Source of the DNA: Chitinophaga sp. Cy-1792
Lineage (GTDB): Bacteria > Bacteroidota > Bacteroidia > Chitinophagales > Chitinophagaceae
Direction: 5' to 3'
DNA length: 64,000 bases
Assembly (NCBI RefSeq): GCF_011752935.1
Contig: NZ_VWWO01000003.1
Coordinates: 1,116,001-1,180,000, forward strand
A program made the translations under genes and the position numbers. The notes under the pieces are model-generated. The model saw only the letters and a list, made by a program, of their open reading frames with translations, was not told the DNA's origin and ran no database searches. Shown here piece after piece: positions 19,848 through 29,112 of this stretch (its first letter is position 1; every line of letters starts with the position of its first letter).

Positions 19848-20723
19848 ATGCCTGTGGCCTATAACATCCATCCTGCATTTACGGTAGACGATGAAACGCT
19901 GCTGGAAACCGATCTTACCTCCTGTCACCTGCTGGTGCTGGTAAGTACCGGCGCTTTCAGCTATGTGGTGTATGAGCCTGCTGCAAAGAAATTTCTGGCA
20001 TTAAAATCCTATCATTTTCAGCCGCAGAAAATAGCGCTGGCTGATCTGGAGATGATCGAAGAAGTGTTTGAGATAGACAAACTATTAATAACCGCCTTCA
20101 AAACAGTACTGCTGGCCTTCGATATGGGCAATGGCGTACTGGTTCCCCAGCAATATTTCAACGCTTCCCTCAAAAAAGATTACCTGCATATTTCACAACC
20201 TGAAAAAATGCAGGAAGCCGTACTATCCGACATAATTTATGGTCAGCCTTTTGTGAATGTCTACAGTCTGGATAAAGACCTGTTAGGCTTCTTACGAAAG
20301 GAGTTTTCTTCAGACCTGGTCATTCATGCTAACTCTGCCCTGCTGCTGGCTTATACCCGCGACCTGGATTTTCAGTCCAGCGAAGGGGTGGCCTTTGTAG
20401 AAGTGCAGCGCACTGCTTTCACGCTCACCGTCTATAAAAACGGTAAGCTCCTGATTCAGCAAAGCTTCGATTACCAGACAGGTTTAGATGTTGTTTACCA
20501 GCTGGTAAGCACGCTCAGGCAGTTACAGTTAGATGAACAACAGATAAAGGTGAAACTTTCCGGGGCACTCGTAAAAGATAATGCCGTTTACCAGGAAATG
20601 TACAAATTCATCCCTAATCTGGAGTGGGCACAACGCCTGCCTGGTTTTAACTATATCGGTAAAATGCAGGAAATACCAGGCTATTATTTTCACAACCTGT
20701 ATGCTTTAGCATTATGCGTATAA
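19848..20723 (+). CDS. DUF3822 family protein
   Basis: A 291-residue cytoplasmic protein of the Bacteroidota DUF3822 family, recognised from its start (YNIHPAFTVDDE) and its fixed position before rsmD. The fold resembles an actin-like ATPase half (e.g. SSEGVAFVEVQRTAFTLTVY), but function is unknown. It overlaps rsmD by 10 bp, which suggests translational coupling. Confidence 0.8.
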   Translation: MPVAYNIHPAFTVDDETLLETDLTSCHLLVLVSTGAFSYVVYEPAAKKFLALKSYHFQPQKIALADLEMIEEVFEIDKLLITAFKTVLLAFDMGNGVLVPQQYFNASLKKDYLHISQPEKMQEAVLSDIIYGQPFVNVYSLDKDLLGFLRKEFSSDLVIHANSALLLAYTRDLDFQSSEGVAFVEVQRTAFTLTVYKNGKLLIQQSFDYQTGLDVVYQLVSTLRQLQLDEQQIKVKLSGALVKDNAVYQEMYKFIPNLEWAQRLPGFNYIGKMQEIPGYYFHNLYALALCV

Positions 20724-21277
20724 TTGGAGGAGCGAGTGGAGGCAGGAGATTTCAGCCACCGGCAAAAATGGCCCATACCAGGCCAACTACAGACATCGCC
20801 AAAGGTGGACTGTTCAATATTTTAGAGAATAACCTGGACATCTCAACTTTAAAAACACTGGACCTGTTTGGTGGTACCGGAAGTATCAGTTACGAACTGG
20901 CTTCCCGCGGGGCCACAGATATGACGGTAGTAGAAAAAGATCCGTCCATGGCGGATTATATCGCCAAAACGGCACGATCCCTGGATATCACTTCCCTGAA
21001 AGTAGTGAAAATGGACGTTTTCAAATACCTTCAGCAATGTAACGAACAGTTCGATTTTATATTCGCTGATCCTCCCTACGCGTTGGAAACGCTGGATAAA
21101 TTACCGCTGATAGTATTTGAAAAACAATTACTTACCCCGGAAGGATGGCTGGTCATTGAACATACCAATCACAACAATTTCAAAGAATATTCTTATTACC
21201 GATCAGAGCGAAATTATGGCGCCACCATTTTCTCTATCTTTATAAATAGAGAAGAACTGAAGCGCAATAACCCGTAA
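20714..21277 (+). CDS. rsmD: 16S rRNA (guanine(966)-N(2))-methyltransferase RsmD
   Basis: A 187-residue SAM-dependent enzyme. It begins MRIIGGASGGRRFQPP with RPTTDIAKGGLFNIL, the RsmD signature; motif I is LDLFGGTGSISYELASRG and the catalytic NPPY-type motif is DPPYAL. Modifies G966 of 16S rRNA in the small subunit. Second gene of the DUF3822-rsmD-coaD-thioesterase operon; coaD follows after 19 bp. Confidence 0.94.
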   Translation: MRIIGGASGGRRFQPPAKMAHTRPTTDIAKGGLFNILENNLDISTLKTLDLFGGTGSISYELASRGATDMTVVEKDPSMADYIAKTARSLDITSLKVVKMDVFKYLQQCNEQFDFIFADPPYALETLDKLPLIVFEKQLLTPEGWLVIEHTNHNNFKEYSYYRSERNYGATIFSIFINREELKRNNP

Positions 21278-21296
21278 CAATCTAATTCAGACCCTT

Positions 21297-21776
21297 ATGA
21301 GTATATGTCTTTTTCCGGGCACCTTCGATCCCATCACGCTCGGACATACAGATGTAATTGACCGTGCATTGGACCTTTTCGAGAAACTGGTTATCGGAAT
21401 AGGCTACAATAGTGCGAAAAAGCCCATGTTTCCGCTGGAACAGCGTATAGACTGGATCAGGGAGATTTATAAAGATGATAAACGGATTGAAGTAGCTGCT
21501 TACGAAGGTCTTACCATAGATTTTTGCAGAAAGATCAACGCGAAATATATCCTCCGCGGAATCCGCTATGTGAGTGATTTTGAGTATGAAAAGGCTATTG
21601 CCGATGTAAACCGTACCATAGATCCAACCATCGAAACAATTTTCCTGACCTGTACACCGCAGTTTTCCAGCATCGCAAGTACGCTGGTAAGAGATATTTA
21701 CAGGAATGGGGGAGATGTGACACCGTTTGTTCCTGCAGCAGTTTTAAAGGCATTACATAATCAAGCACAACAATAA
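21297..21776 (+). CDS. coaD: Pantetheine-phosphate adenylyltransferase
   Basis: Transfers AMP from ATP to 4'-phosphopantetheine, the penultimate step of CoA synthesis. All family marks are present in 159 residues: the nucleotidyl motif FPGTFDPITLGHTDVIDRA, the substrate loop RGIRYVSDFEYE and the ATP-binding SSIASTLVRDI. Linkage to rsmD is common in bacteria. Confidence 0.97.
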   Translation: MSICLFPGTFDPITLGHTDVIDRALDLFEKLVIGIGYNSAKKPMFPLEQRIDWIREIYKDDKRIEVAAYEGLTIDFCRKINAKYILRGIRYVSDFEYEKAIADVNRTIDPTIETIFLTCTPQFSSIASTLVRDIYRNGGDVTPFVPAAVLKALHNQAQQ

Positions 21777-21787
21777 AATCTGTTTAT

Positions 21788-22219
21788 ATGAAAGCGATCT
21801 GGCATTCTACGGATGTTTCTCTGGAACAGCTGAATGAAATGGGTGCCGGCACTATGGCCGAAACCCTGGGGATGGAGTTTACAGAAATCGGTCCCGACTA
21901 CCTGAGAATCATGATGCCGGTAGATCAACGCACCGTGCAGCCTTACGGACTCCTGCATGGTGGCGCTTCTGTGGCGCTGGCAGAAACAGTAGGAAGTGTA
22001 GGGTCGGGCTTAATTATTGATCCGGCAAAATATATTTGTGTGGGTATGGAGATAAATGCCAATCATATCCGTGGCGTAAAGAGCGGATACGTACATGCAT
22101 TGGCAAAGCCCCTGCACATCGGATCTACCAGCCACGTATGGGAAATCCGTATCACGGACGATGAGCATAAACTGGTTTGCGCAAGCAGATTGACGGTAGC
22201 CATTCTGGCAAAAAGATAA
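21788..22219 (+). CDS. Hotdog-fold acyl-CoA thioesterase (PaaI/MenI-like)
   Basis: A 143-residue single hotdog domain with the catalytic helix LLHGGASVALAETVGSVG, which is typical of YdiI/MenI and PaaI thioesterases. MenI cleaves 1,4-dihydroxy-2-naphthoyl-CoA in menaquinone synthesis, plausible since Bacteroidota use menaquinone, but there are no men genes nearby and the substrate cannot be decided from sequence. Last gene of the coaD operon; a terminator follows. Confidence 0.82.
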   Translation: MKAIWHSTDVSLEQLNEMGAGTMAETLGMEFTEIGPDYLRIMMPVDQRTVQPYGLLHGGASVALAETVGSVGSGLIIDPAKYICVGMEINANHIRGVKSGYVHALAKPLHIGSTSHVWEIRITDDEHKLVCASRLTVAILAKR

Positions 22220-22245
22220 TTCAACTCTTAATCTTTATCATTAAT

Positions 22246-22280
22246 AAGGCGACAAAATGTATGTCGCTTTATTTTTCTTT
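22246..22280 (+). terminator. Terminator of the rsmD-coaD operon
   Basis: Stem AAGGCGACA / TGTCGCTTT (one G-T pair) with a 7-nt loop, followed by a T-rich tract. It overlaps the upstream frame extension of the next gene and supports that gene's later start. Confidence 0.7.
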
Positions 22281-22286
22281 TTCTGT

Positions 22287-23591
22287 ATGAAGCATTTTAT
22301 TTGCCTGTTGTTGTGCCTTTACTTTATACCTGCAGTATTCGCTCAGCAGAAATCTCCCATCGTTACTTCAGATATCCCGCTTTTCTGGAAAACTTATGAT
22401 GTGGTAACCCGTATTTCGGATAGTTCCCAACAGGCAGCATTATTTCAGGAAATGTATATTAACAAAGGGTCAGCTGGCCTCATAGCCATGATGGAGGCCA
22501 GACGTTATACTATCGCAGATTATTTAACTGCTTTTAAGAATTATCCTGAATTCTGGAAATCTATGCGGCCCAATATGATGAAAGCAGATAAATATGCTGC
22601 TGAGATCCAGCAAGGTATAACAGCCTTTAGAAAAATCTATCCGGCTAAGCCCGCTACTATCTACTTTACTGTGGGGGCTATGCGTTCCAATGGTACTACC
22701 CAGGCTGACAAAGTATTAATCGGAGCTGAAATAGCAATGGCAGACTCATCTGTGGTGACCACAGAATTATCGCCGCGATTCGAACATCTCAAATCTTTTT
22801 TCAAAACCAATCCAATAAAGGATATTGTTTTTTTAAATGTGCACGAATATGTGCATACACAGCAGAAAAGTACGATTGGGGATTATCTTTTGACACAATG
22901 TGTATTGGAAGGAGTTGCTGAATTCGTGGCAGTAAAGTCAATGGGTATTCCTTCTCCCAATCCTCCGATTGCGTATGGAAAAGCAAATGATGCGGCACTT
23001 AAACTCGCTTTTTCCAAATGTATGTTTACGCCATTTACTGACAACTGGCTGTATAACAACACAAAGAATCCGTTTGGAATGCGTGATCTGGGCTATTATA
23101 TGGGATACGCATTATGTGAAAAGTACTATGAACAGGCAAAAGACAAGAAAGCTGCCATCAAATCCATGATAGAGCTGGATTACAACAACGATACCCTTTT
23201 ATATCGATTTGTAGATAGTTCACATTACTTCGCCTATCCCATAGCAGCATTGAAGGCTGCCTATGAAGCCAGCCGCCCCGGCGTTACAGGAATATCCGGA
23301 CTGGATAAACGATTTGATGGGAAGGTCGCGCCGGGAAAAAAGACGATTACAATTCAGTTCTCTCAGCCACTGGATCCCCGTTTCCGGAATTTTGAAATAG
23401 GCCCCGCAGGAGAGGCTTCGCTAATGAAAGTGCAAAAAGTAATAGGCTTTACCACCAATACCAGTGCTTTGATTGTGGAGGCAGACTTACAGCCTAATAA
23501 GCATTATCAGTTGGTAATCGGGGAGGAGTTTCGTACCAAAGAAAGTATTCCCCTGAAAAAATACCTTATCGATATTCAAACAGGGGAATAG
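22287..23591 (+). CDS. Secreted gluzincin-like metallopeptidase
   Basis: A 434-residue exported protein (signal peptide to about FAQQK). HEYVH at about residues 186-190 is an HExxH zinc motif, and LEGVAEF about 20 residues later supplies glutamates suited to the third ligand; this spacing resembles DUF2268-type and related gluzincins. The last 110 residues (GLDKRFDGKVAPGKKTITIQF..) resemble an Ig-like bacterial domain. The frame opens at 22257, but the ATG at 22287 gives a clean signal peptide. Substrate unknown. Confidence 0.7.
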   Translation: MKHFICLLLCLYFIPAVFAQQKSPIVTSDIPLFWKTYDVVTRISDSSQQAALFQEMYINKGSAGLIAMMEARRYTIADYLTAFKNYPEFWKSMRPNMMKADKYAAEIQQGITAFRKIYPAKPATIYFTVGAMRSNGTTQADKVLIGAEIAMADSSVVTTELSPRFEHLKSFFKTNPIKDIVFLNVHEYVHTQQKSTIGDYLLTQCVLEGVAEFVAVKSMGIPSPNPPIAYGKANDAALKLAFSKCMFTPFTDNWLYNNTKNPFGMRDLGYYMGYALCEKYYEQAKDKKAAIKSMIELDYNNDTLLYRFVDSSHYFAYPIAALKAAYEASRPGVTGISGLDKRFDGKVAPGKKTITIQFSQPLDPRFRNFEIGPAGEASLMKVQKVIGFTTNTSALIVEADLQPNKHYQLVIGEEFRTKESIPLKKYLIDIQTGE

Positions 23592-23627
23592 TGGATGGCA
23601 GACATGCTACCTGCTTATAAGAATATC

Positions 23628-24269
23628 TTACTTTAGACTAAGTGTACCTGCTGTTTCAGCTGCTTTGAATACATCACGGATGTTTTCATAGGAGAACTGC
23701 AGGTATTTACTTACATTCTCCGGCTTGATCCACTGGATATCAAGGATATCTTCCTCTATCTGTGGTACTGTTAATTCCGTTCCGGTAAACTCCATACGGT
23801 ACCAGTGGGTATGTTTCAGTACTTTTTTGTTTTTCATCGGGTAGTAGTGGTAGGTTTCTGTCAGCTTACCCGTCAGTTTGATATTATGTAAGCCGGTTTC
23901 TTCGGCTACTTCCCTGACTGCAGTGGTTTCCAGGTCTTCTCCCGGGTCTTGCTTGCCTTTGGGAAGGTCCCATTTACCACGGCGGAACATCATCAGCACT
24001 TCATTTTCTTCGTTGGTGATTAAGCCACCACCTGCTACCATGACGGTGAAGTGTAAGGAAACTTTTTTAAGCAGTTGTTTCACATCTTCACGGATAAACA
24101 CAGCGGCTTTGCGGTCGCCATCTTCCATTTCCAGTAAAATCTTTTCGATCGTTTCGGTCTGCGGATCTTCAAATATGGCAGCATCTTCAAAGCCTGCCGG
24201 GATATTGGCCACGCTGGCGCAAAGCAGCAGCGGATGTTCGTTGAGATATATCGTTACATTTGATTGCAT
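23628..24269 (-). CDS. NUDIX hydrolase
   Basis: A 213-residue cytoplasmic protein with a complete Nudix box: G-x5-E-x7-REVAEETGL in the segment PGEDLETTAVREVAEETGL. These enzymes hydrolyse nucleoside diphosphates linked to another group; the exact substrate is unclear. An N-terminal extension of about 75 residues without known motif precedes the domain. Convergent with the metallopeptidase gene and divergent from pyrE. Confidence 0.88.
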   Translation of the reverse strand: MQSNVTIYLNEHPLLLCASVANIPAGFEDAAIFEDPQTETIEKILLEMEDGDRKAAVFIREDVKQLLKKVSLHFTVMVAGGGLITNEENEVLMMFRRGKWDLPKGKQDPGEDLETTAVREVAEETGLHNIKLTGKLTETYHYYPMKNKKVLKHTHWYRMEFTGTELTVPQIEEDILDIQWIKPENVSKYLQFSYENIRDVFKAAETAGTLSLK

Positions 24270-24343
24270 AGTTGCAAAAGTAATATGGTTAGCGATTGTA
24301 TTGTGGTATTATTACGAATTAAATCAATAATTTTGGCGCTTGT

Positions 24344-24979
24344 ATGACTAAAATAAGCGAAAAACAAGTTGCAGAAAAACTGCTGCAGGTGCAGGCAGTT
24401 AAGTTGAGTCCGGCCCAGCCTTTTACCTGGGCTTCCGGCTGGAAATCTCCTATCTATTGCGATAACAGGAAGATCTTATCTTATCCTTACGTGCGCGACT
24501 ATATTAAATCTGAGTTGTGCAATGTAGTGTTTGAGACTTTCCCTGATGCCGCAGTAATTGCAGGTGTTGCCACTGCGGGTATCCCGCATGGTGCGCTGGT
24601 GGCTGATCAGCTGAAGCTGCCATTTATTTATGTTCGCTCCAAGCCTAAAGAGCACGGTATGGGCAACCAGATCGAAGGCGTACTGCAACCTGGTCAGCAG
24701 GTGGTAGTAGTCGAAGACCTGATCTCTACCGGTAAAAGCAGTCTGGAAGCGGTACAGGCTATCCGTGCAGCCGGCGGCGAAGTGATCGGTATGGTATCTA
24801 TCTTCAACTATGGTTTCGATGTAGCGGTAAAAGCATTTGAAGCTGCCGGTGTTCCTTACTACTCGCTGAGCAACTACAACGCTATGATTGCCCTCGCGGA
24901 AGAAAAAGGTATCGTTTCTGCTGACGATGTTACACTGCTGCAATCCTGGAGAAGTGCGCCAGACCAGTGGGGTAAATAG
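24344..24979 (+). CDS. pyrE: Orotate phosphoribosyltransferase
   Basis: Pyrimidine synthesis: joins orotate and PRPP to give OMP. The 211-residue protein has the PRPP-binding loop VVVVEDLISTGKSS, the orotate segment FTWASGWKSPIYCDNR and VRSKPKEHGMGNQIEG. Full length. A TAATTTTG box ends only eight bases before the ATG (24328-24335), which, if used, would give an almost leaderless mRNA. Confidence 0.96.
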   Translation: MTKISEKQVAEKLLQVQAVKLSPAQPFTWASGWKSPIYCDNRKILSYPYVRDYIKSELCNVVFETFPDAAVIAGVATAGIPHGALVADQLKLPFIYVRSKPKEHGMGNQIEGVLQPGQQVVVVEDLISTGKSSLEAVQAIRAAGGEVIGMVSIFNYGFDVAVKAFEAAGVPYYSLSNYNAMIALAEEKGIVSADDVTLLQSWRSAPDQWGK

Positions 24980-25041
24980 TATCTGTGAGAAAATCTTTAT
25001 ATAGTACCTTTTTTGTATATTGGACAAGTAAAACGAAAACT

Positions 25042-25416
25042 ATGCGTACCTTAAAATTACTCATGCTGTTGCTGGTTAGTACCTTCGGTATGGCGATGGC
25101 GCAACAGAAGCAGAAAACAATCGTTACTGTGAAAATCAGTACGCCAACTGTTCAGTGCGAGTCATGCAAAAACCGTATCGAAAGATACCTGTCCCGCGAA
25201 GAAGGTGTTGAAACTGCGAAAGTAGATTTCAAGAAACATATTACTACTGTGAAGTATTGGACCGATCGTACCAATATCGAAAACATCAAAACCGCAATTG
25301 CAAACTGTGGTTATGATGCCGATAACATCACTGCCAATACAGAGTCTTACGCTAAACTGCCTACCTGCTGCAAAAAGCCGGAAGATGGTGGTGGCATGGA
25401 CCCTAAGAAACACTAA
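25042..25416 (+). CDS. Exported heavy-metal-associated (HMA) domain protein
   Basis: A 124-residue protein with signal peptide ending AMAQQ and one HMA ferredoxin-like domain. The metal site is C39-E-S-C42 in VQCESCKNRIERYL, a variant of the GMTCxxC motif, followed by GVETAKVDF. A pair of Cys (TCCKK) lies near the C-terminus. A periplasmic metal (probably copper-type) binding role is likely but not shown. It begins 62 bp after pyrE. The longer frame from 24985 lacks a signal peptide at its start. Confidence 0.82.
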   Translation: MRTLKLLMLLLVSTFGMAMAQQKQKTIVTVKISTPTVQCESCKNRIERYLSREEGVETAKVDFKKHITTVKYWTDRTNIENIKTAIANCGYDADNITANTESYAKLPTCCKKPEDGGGMDPKKH

Positions 25417-25434
25417 TTGGTTTTCTTTCCATAA

Positions 25435-25473
25435 AAAAAGCCCGTTTCTACTCAGTAGAGACGGGCTTTTGAT
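25435..25473. terminator. Bidirectional terminator
   Basis: Stem of about 15 bp (AAAAGCCCGT.. / ..ACGGGCTTTT, one G-T pair) with T-runs on both strands, between the HMA gene (+) and the frameshifted gene (-). Confidence 0.85.
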
Positions 25474-25483
25474 TTAAAAGGTA

Positions 25484-26054
25484 TTATTCGTCGCTTTCGT
25501 GGTATTGCATAGTGTTATCCTTCTTGTAAATATATATGGTGTGGTATACAGGAGGCTCATCTGGCAGGATTTCAGCATATTCCCGGATAAATGCAAACTG
25601 GTCCTCATAATCCTGTTGCAAGATCGTTTTTGTTGGTGTGTGCCGGGAGGTATGAAAATCTGCTGGTTGCTGACCAGCCGGAACAAAATATCTGGATTGC
25701 CGGATTTCATTGATCAGCCTTTGTTTGTCGGAAGAAGTGATGCTTATCGTGAATTCTTCAAAGTATTCTCCCGGAGCAACCCCTGAGTGTTTATAGACTA
25801 TTTTGAAATCATCATGCGGTTCCAGTTGATGTTGTGCCAATAACTTTTTGGCGTCTGAATTGGAAAAGAAATAATCTGCAGTAAACCAACTGGTTATTCC
25901 CCAGAGAAGGAGTGCCACATACCCTCCAAGTACCCATTTTGCCAGGCGGGGGAACCCCTAGTTTTTTAGGAAGATAGTAAAACAAAAAACCAATGCCTGT
26001 AGGAATTCCGAGCATGAAAATCCACCACAGGACGATAAGAAAAAATACGTCCAA
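25484..26054 (-). pseudogene. Frameshifted gene for a small two-helix membrane protein
   Basis: Two overlapping frames make one protein of about 190 residues. The 5' part (26054 to about 25955; TTG start) gives FFLIVLWWIFMLGIPTG..FYYLPKKLG, a first membrane helix. The 3' part (about 25958 to 25484) continues PRLAKWVLGGYVALLLWG, a second helix, then a soluble domain (DAKKLLAQHQLEPHDDFKI...). The join falls at CCCC (25955-25958) or GGGGG (25948-25952); losing one base there restores LG[V/F]PRLAKWV. The layout matches small Bacteroidota membrane proteins of unknown function that I recall. It is either a real mutation, a phase-variable tract or a sequencing error. Confidence 0.65.
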
Positions 26055-26099
26055 TGAAAAAAAAATGAATAGTAAACAGAATAGGTGAGTGGTTATTAT

Positions 26100-26555
26100 T
26101 TAGAAGAAGTTCAGCGGTTGTTTGGTTTCACATTTAATCGGGAATGGGATGAATACACCGCCTTTACCCACTTTACATTTGCCGGTAGCCTTGATCATGA
26201 CTTCTTTATTGGCAAATGCGCTGAAAGCATTTTTGAAAACGTTGCCCATATTCACTTCCAGGCGTACCGGGAAGTAGAAGGTATCTTTTGCAGGGATGTT
26301 GATAACGGTGTCCTGGATAGAATGGCCTACTTCCACGTCGTTCATGAACAGGTCGAAGTTGGCATCTTTCAGCTGAAGGCGGTATGGATTCGGATTGTAG
26401 TAGGCGAGGGTCATCTTCACGGTACTTTTCGACATACCCAGTTCTCCCAGGTCAAAGCCTGCAACGCGGACGAACTCGAGATCTTTCATTTTCTCGCAGG
26501 ATGCGGCAATACCCCAGATGGCAAAAACTACTAATACAACACGAAATACTTTCAT
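26100..26555 (-). CDS. LEA14-like lipoprotein
   Basis: A 151-residue protein with signal MKVFRVVLVVFAIWGIAASC (Cys20 lipidated if the AASC box is used) and one late-embryogenesis-abundant type 2 (WHy-like) beta domain: KMTLAYYNPNPYRLQLKDANFDLFMNDVEVG (positions about 47-77), followed by IPAKDTFYFPVRLEV. In this family the NPNPYR turn is characteristic. Function in bacteria unknown, often linked to stress or envelope. Located 45 bp upstream of the frameshifted gene on the same strand. Confidence 0.8.
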   Translation of the reverse strand: MKVFRVVLVVFAIWGIAASCEKMKDLEFVRVAGFDLGELGMSKSTVKMTLAYYNPNPYRLQLKDANFDLFMNDVEVGHSIQDTVINIPAKDTFYFPVRLEVNMGNVFKNAFSAFANKEVMIKATGKCKVGKGGVFIPFPIKCETKQPLNFF

Positions 26556-26685
26556 ATCGGACGGCTGAAAATTTTCCCAAACCTACAGCAAAGGATTTTA
26601 TTTCTCAAATAGCATGTTTGGAATTAGGAAACAATTAACGGAGTGGATAAGTAGGCGGAACTGGCTGTAGTCTGCTAAAAATCAA

Positions 26686-26716
26686 TTCGTACAGGTCTAA
26701 ATACTTCGTATTTTTG
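26686..26716 (+). promoter_or_regulatory. Probable promoter of the WbqC-like gene
   Basis: TTCG at 26686-26689 (one mismatch to TTTG), 19-nt spacer, then TATTTTTG at 26709-26716. The leader would be about 80 nt. Confidence 0.6.
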
Positions 26717-26804
26717 CGCTCCGGTAAAAAATTCGGTTGCACGAATGGAGGGCCGGGAACTTTAAATCACAGTATGGCCGTGAGGTCTTAATTTTTTTGA
26801 CAGG

Positions 26805-27434
26805 ATGTCAATGGATGTAAAGAATCAAACATTATTAATTGAGTCTCAGTACTTTCCGTCAGTGAATTTTTATCAGGCCCTGGCCGGATATGAAAACCTC
26901 CTGATCGAGAAATTTGAACATTACCAGAAGGTGAGCTACCGGAACCGTTGTTACCTGGCGGGTCCTAATGGCCGTATGATCCTGAGTGTACCCCTGACTA
27001 AGGGTAAGAACCAGCGTACGGTGATGAAGGATGTCAGGATCAGCAATGAAGAGAAGTGGCAGTCGCTGCACTGGAAGACGCTGGTTTCTGCCTACCGTCG
27101 TTCGCCATGGTTCGAGTATTATGAGCCGGAGCTGGAGGCTTTGTATGAAAAGCCTTTTGAGTATCTGCTCGACTGGAACATGGCCTGTATGGAGTGGGCG
27201 AATAACAAACTGGGTCTCTCTCAAACAATTACATTTACCGATGGTTATGAGAAGACGGTAAGCGGGGTAGATGATATGCGTGATAAACTGGTGCCGGGTA
27301 TTGTTCCGGAAGATTCGCCGGTTTATACCCAGGTGTTTGAGGACCGCACCGGTTTTCTGCGGGGAATGAGCATCCTTGACCTGCTTTTCTGTGAGGGAAA
27401 ACAGGCGGCGGAGATCATCTCACAAGCAAAATAA
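26805..27434 (+). CDS. WbqC family protein
   Basis: A 209-residue cytoplasmic protein of the WbqC-like family, recognised from LLIESQYFPSVNFYQAL, YRNRCYLAGPNGRMILSVPL, the WQSLHWKTLVSAYRRSPWFEYY segment and DLLFCEGKQA. Family members occur in O-antigen and glycan gene clusters, but no glycan genes are nearby, so no specific role is assigned. It ends with an AT-only inverted repeat (27432-27450) too weak to call a terminator. Confidence 0.85.
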   Translation: MSMDVKNQTLLIESQYFPSVNFYQALAGYENLLIEKFEHYQKVSYRNRCYLAGPNGRMILSVPLTKGKNQRTVMKDVRISNEEKWQSLHWKTLVSAYRRSPWFEYYEPELEALYEKPFEYLLDWNMACMEWANNKLGLSQTITFTDGYEKTVSGVDDMRDKLVPGIVPEDSPVYTQVFEDRTGFLRGMSILDLLFCEGKQAAEIISQAK

Positions 27435-27554
27435 AATATTAAATATTTTAACTTAATCAGTTGATTTATAATAGTTAGTATATTTGCCGTTTGTTCTGAG
27501 CGAAATTCAACCCCCACAGGAGAAAAAATTTAACGGAGCAATCGACAAAATATT

Positions 27555-27562
27555 TAGCTTTG
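27555..27562 (+). promoter_or_regulatory. Probable -7 element for arginine decarboxylase
   Basis: TAGCTTTG, an exact TAnnTTTG, 128 bp before the ATG; TTTA at 27529-27532 is a weak -33 candidate at a long 22-nt spacing. Confidence 0.45.
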
Positions 27563-27690
27563 CAACCAATTTTGCTGGGTTTCGAACTGACGTAGGTGTG
27601 TAAACCAGGAGTTTTCCAGCGGGGAAAAGGAGCATTTATCCTGAAGTTTAAATTTTATTACTCATTCCTAAAATTCATTCTCAGCATTAA

Positions 27691-29091
27691 ATGAATAGCA
27701 CCTACACAGACCTCGTTCAACAGACGTTTGAGTTTCCACAGGAGGGCTTTGAAGTACAAGACAACTACCTGCAATTCAACGGTCTGGATATTAAAGCGTT
27801 GATCGACAAGTATGGGACACCATTCAAGCTGACTTATCTGCCCAAAATCGGGATGCAGATTAATAAGGCTAAGAAAATGTTCAATGATGCCATTAAAAAG
27901 AACCGGTATGATGGCGAGTATTTCTACTGCTATTGTACTAAAAGTTCTCACTTTTCTTTCATTATGGAAGAAACGCTGAAACATGGCATTCACATCGAAA
28001 CATCTTCGGCATACGATATTGATATTATCAATAAACTGTATGAGCGTAAGAAAATCAATAAGGAAACTTTTGTAATCTGTAATGGATTCAAAACCAAGCC
28101 TTACACCAGAGCAATCTCTAAACTGATCAATTCAGGGTTCAAAAATGTAGTCCCTGTACTGGATAATAAAGAGGAGCTGGAAGATTACCAGAAAAACGTA
28201 AGGACAAAAGACAAAGTTAAGATCGGCCTGCGTATCGCCGCAGAGGAAGAGCCTACCTTTGACTTCTATACCTCCCGTCTGGGTATTCGTTCCAGGGATA
28301 TTCTGGAGTTTTACGTAGATAAACTGAAAGGAAACCAGAAGTTTGAGCTGAAAATGCTGCACTTCTTTATGAATAAGGGTATCAAGGATGATATCTATTA
28401 CTGGAGCCAGTTTAATAGAGCCATGAACCTTTACTGCCAGCTGAAAAAAATCTGTCCGGAACTGGATAGCGTTAATATCGGCGGTGGTTTCCCAATCAAG
28501 CACTCCCTGGGCTTTGATTATGACTATAATTACATTGTAAATGAAATTGTAGCCAATATCAAAAGCATGTGTAAGAAGAATAAAGTGCCGGTACCGAATA
28601 TCTTCACTGAATTTGGTTCTTTCACAGTAGGAGAGAGTGGCGCGGTGATCTACAGCGTTATTGGAGAAAAAATCCAGAACGATCGTGAAACCTGGTATAT
28701 GATTGACAGCTCATTCATTACTACGCTTCCTGATACCTGGGGCATCGGTGAGAAATTCCTGATGTTGCCGATCAATAAGTGGGGTGAAGAATACCAGGAG
28801 GTGCATTTAGGAGGTATTACCTGTGACGGGTATGACTTCTACACCTCAGAAGAGCATATTAACGCCGTGTTCCTGCCTAAAACAGGAAATGTGCAGGAGC
28901 CGTTATATATCGGTTTCTTCCATACCGGCGCCTACCAGGACCAGCTCAGTGGTTACGGTGGTATCAAGCACTGCCTGATCCCGTCGCCTAAGCACGTCAT
29001 CGTAGGTTACGATAAAAACGGACAGCTGAAAGACTGGTTGTATGCCAAAGAACAATCAGCACAAAGCATGTTGAAAATATTGGGTTATTAA
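27691..29091 (+). CDS. speA: Arginine decarboxylase (fold III PLP enzyme)
   Basis: Decarboxylates L-arginine to agmatine, the first step of polyamine synthesis by the agmatine route. In 466 residues: YFYCYCTKSSHFSFI near the cofactor lysine (YCTKSS), SVNIGGGFPIKHSLGFDYDY (glycine-rich phosphate site), FTEFGSFTVGESG and the C-terminal barrel with GGITCDGYDFY, which supplies the active-site Cys-Asp. It is shorter than the 650-residue E. coli SpeA, as in other Bacteroidota. The leader is about 120 nt and contains a small TTTTCC/GGAAAA hairpin (27612-27628). Confidence 0.88.
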   Translation: MNSTYTDLVQQTFEFPQEGFEVQDNYLQFNGLDIKALIDKYGTPFKLTYLPKIGMQINKAKKMFNDAIKKNRYDGEYFYCYCTKSSHFSFIMEETLKHGIHIETSSAYDIDIINKLYERKKINKETFVICNGFKTKPYTRAISKLINSGFKNVVPVLDNKEELEDYQKNVRTKDKVKIGLRIAAEEEPTFDFYTSRLGIRSRDILEFYVDKLKGNQKFELKMLHFFMNKGIKDDIYYWSQFNRAMNLYCQLKKICPELDSVNIGGGFPIKHSLGFDYDYNYIVNEIVANIKSMCKKNKVPVPNIFTEFGSFTVGESGAVIYSVIGEKIQNDRETWYMIDSSFITTLPDTWGIGEKFLMLPINKWGEEYQEVHLGGITCDGYDFYTSEEHINAVFLPKTGNVQEPLYIGFFHTGAYQDQLSGYGGIKHCLIPSPKHVIVGYDKNGQLKDWLYAKEQSAQSMLKILGY

Positions 29092-29112
29092 AAAAATGGG
29101 TTAGTAATCCTC

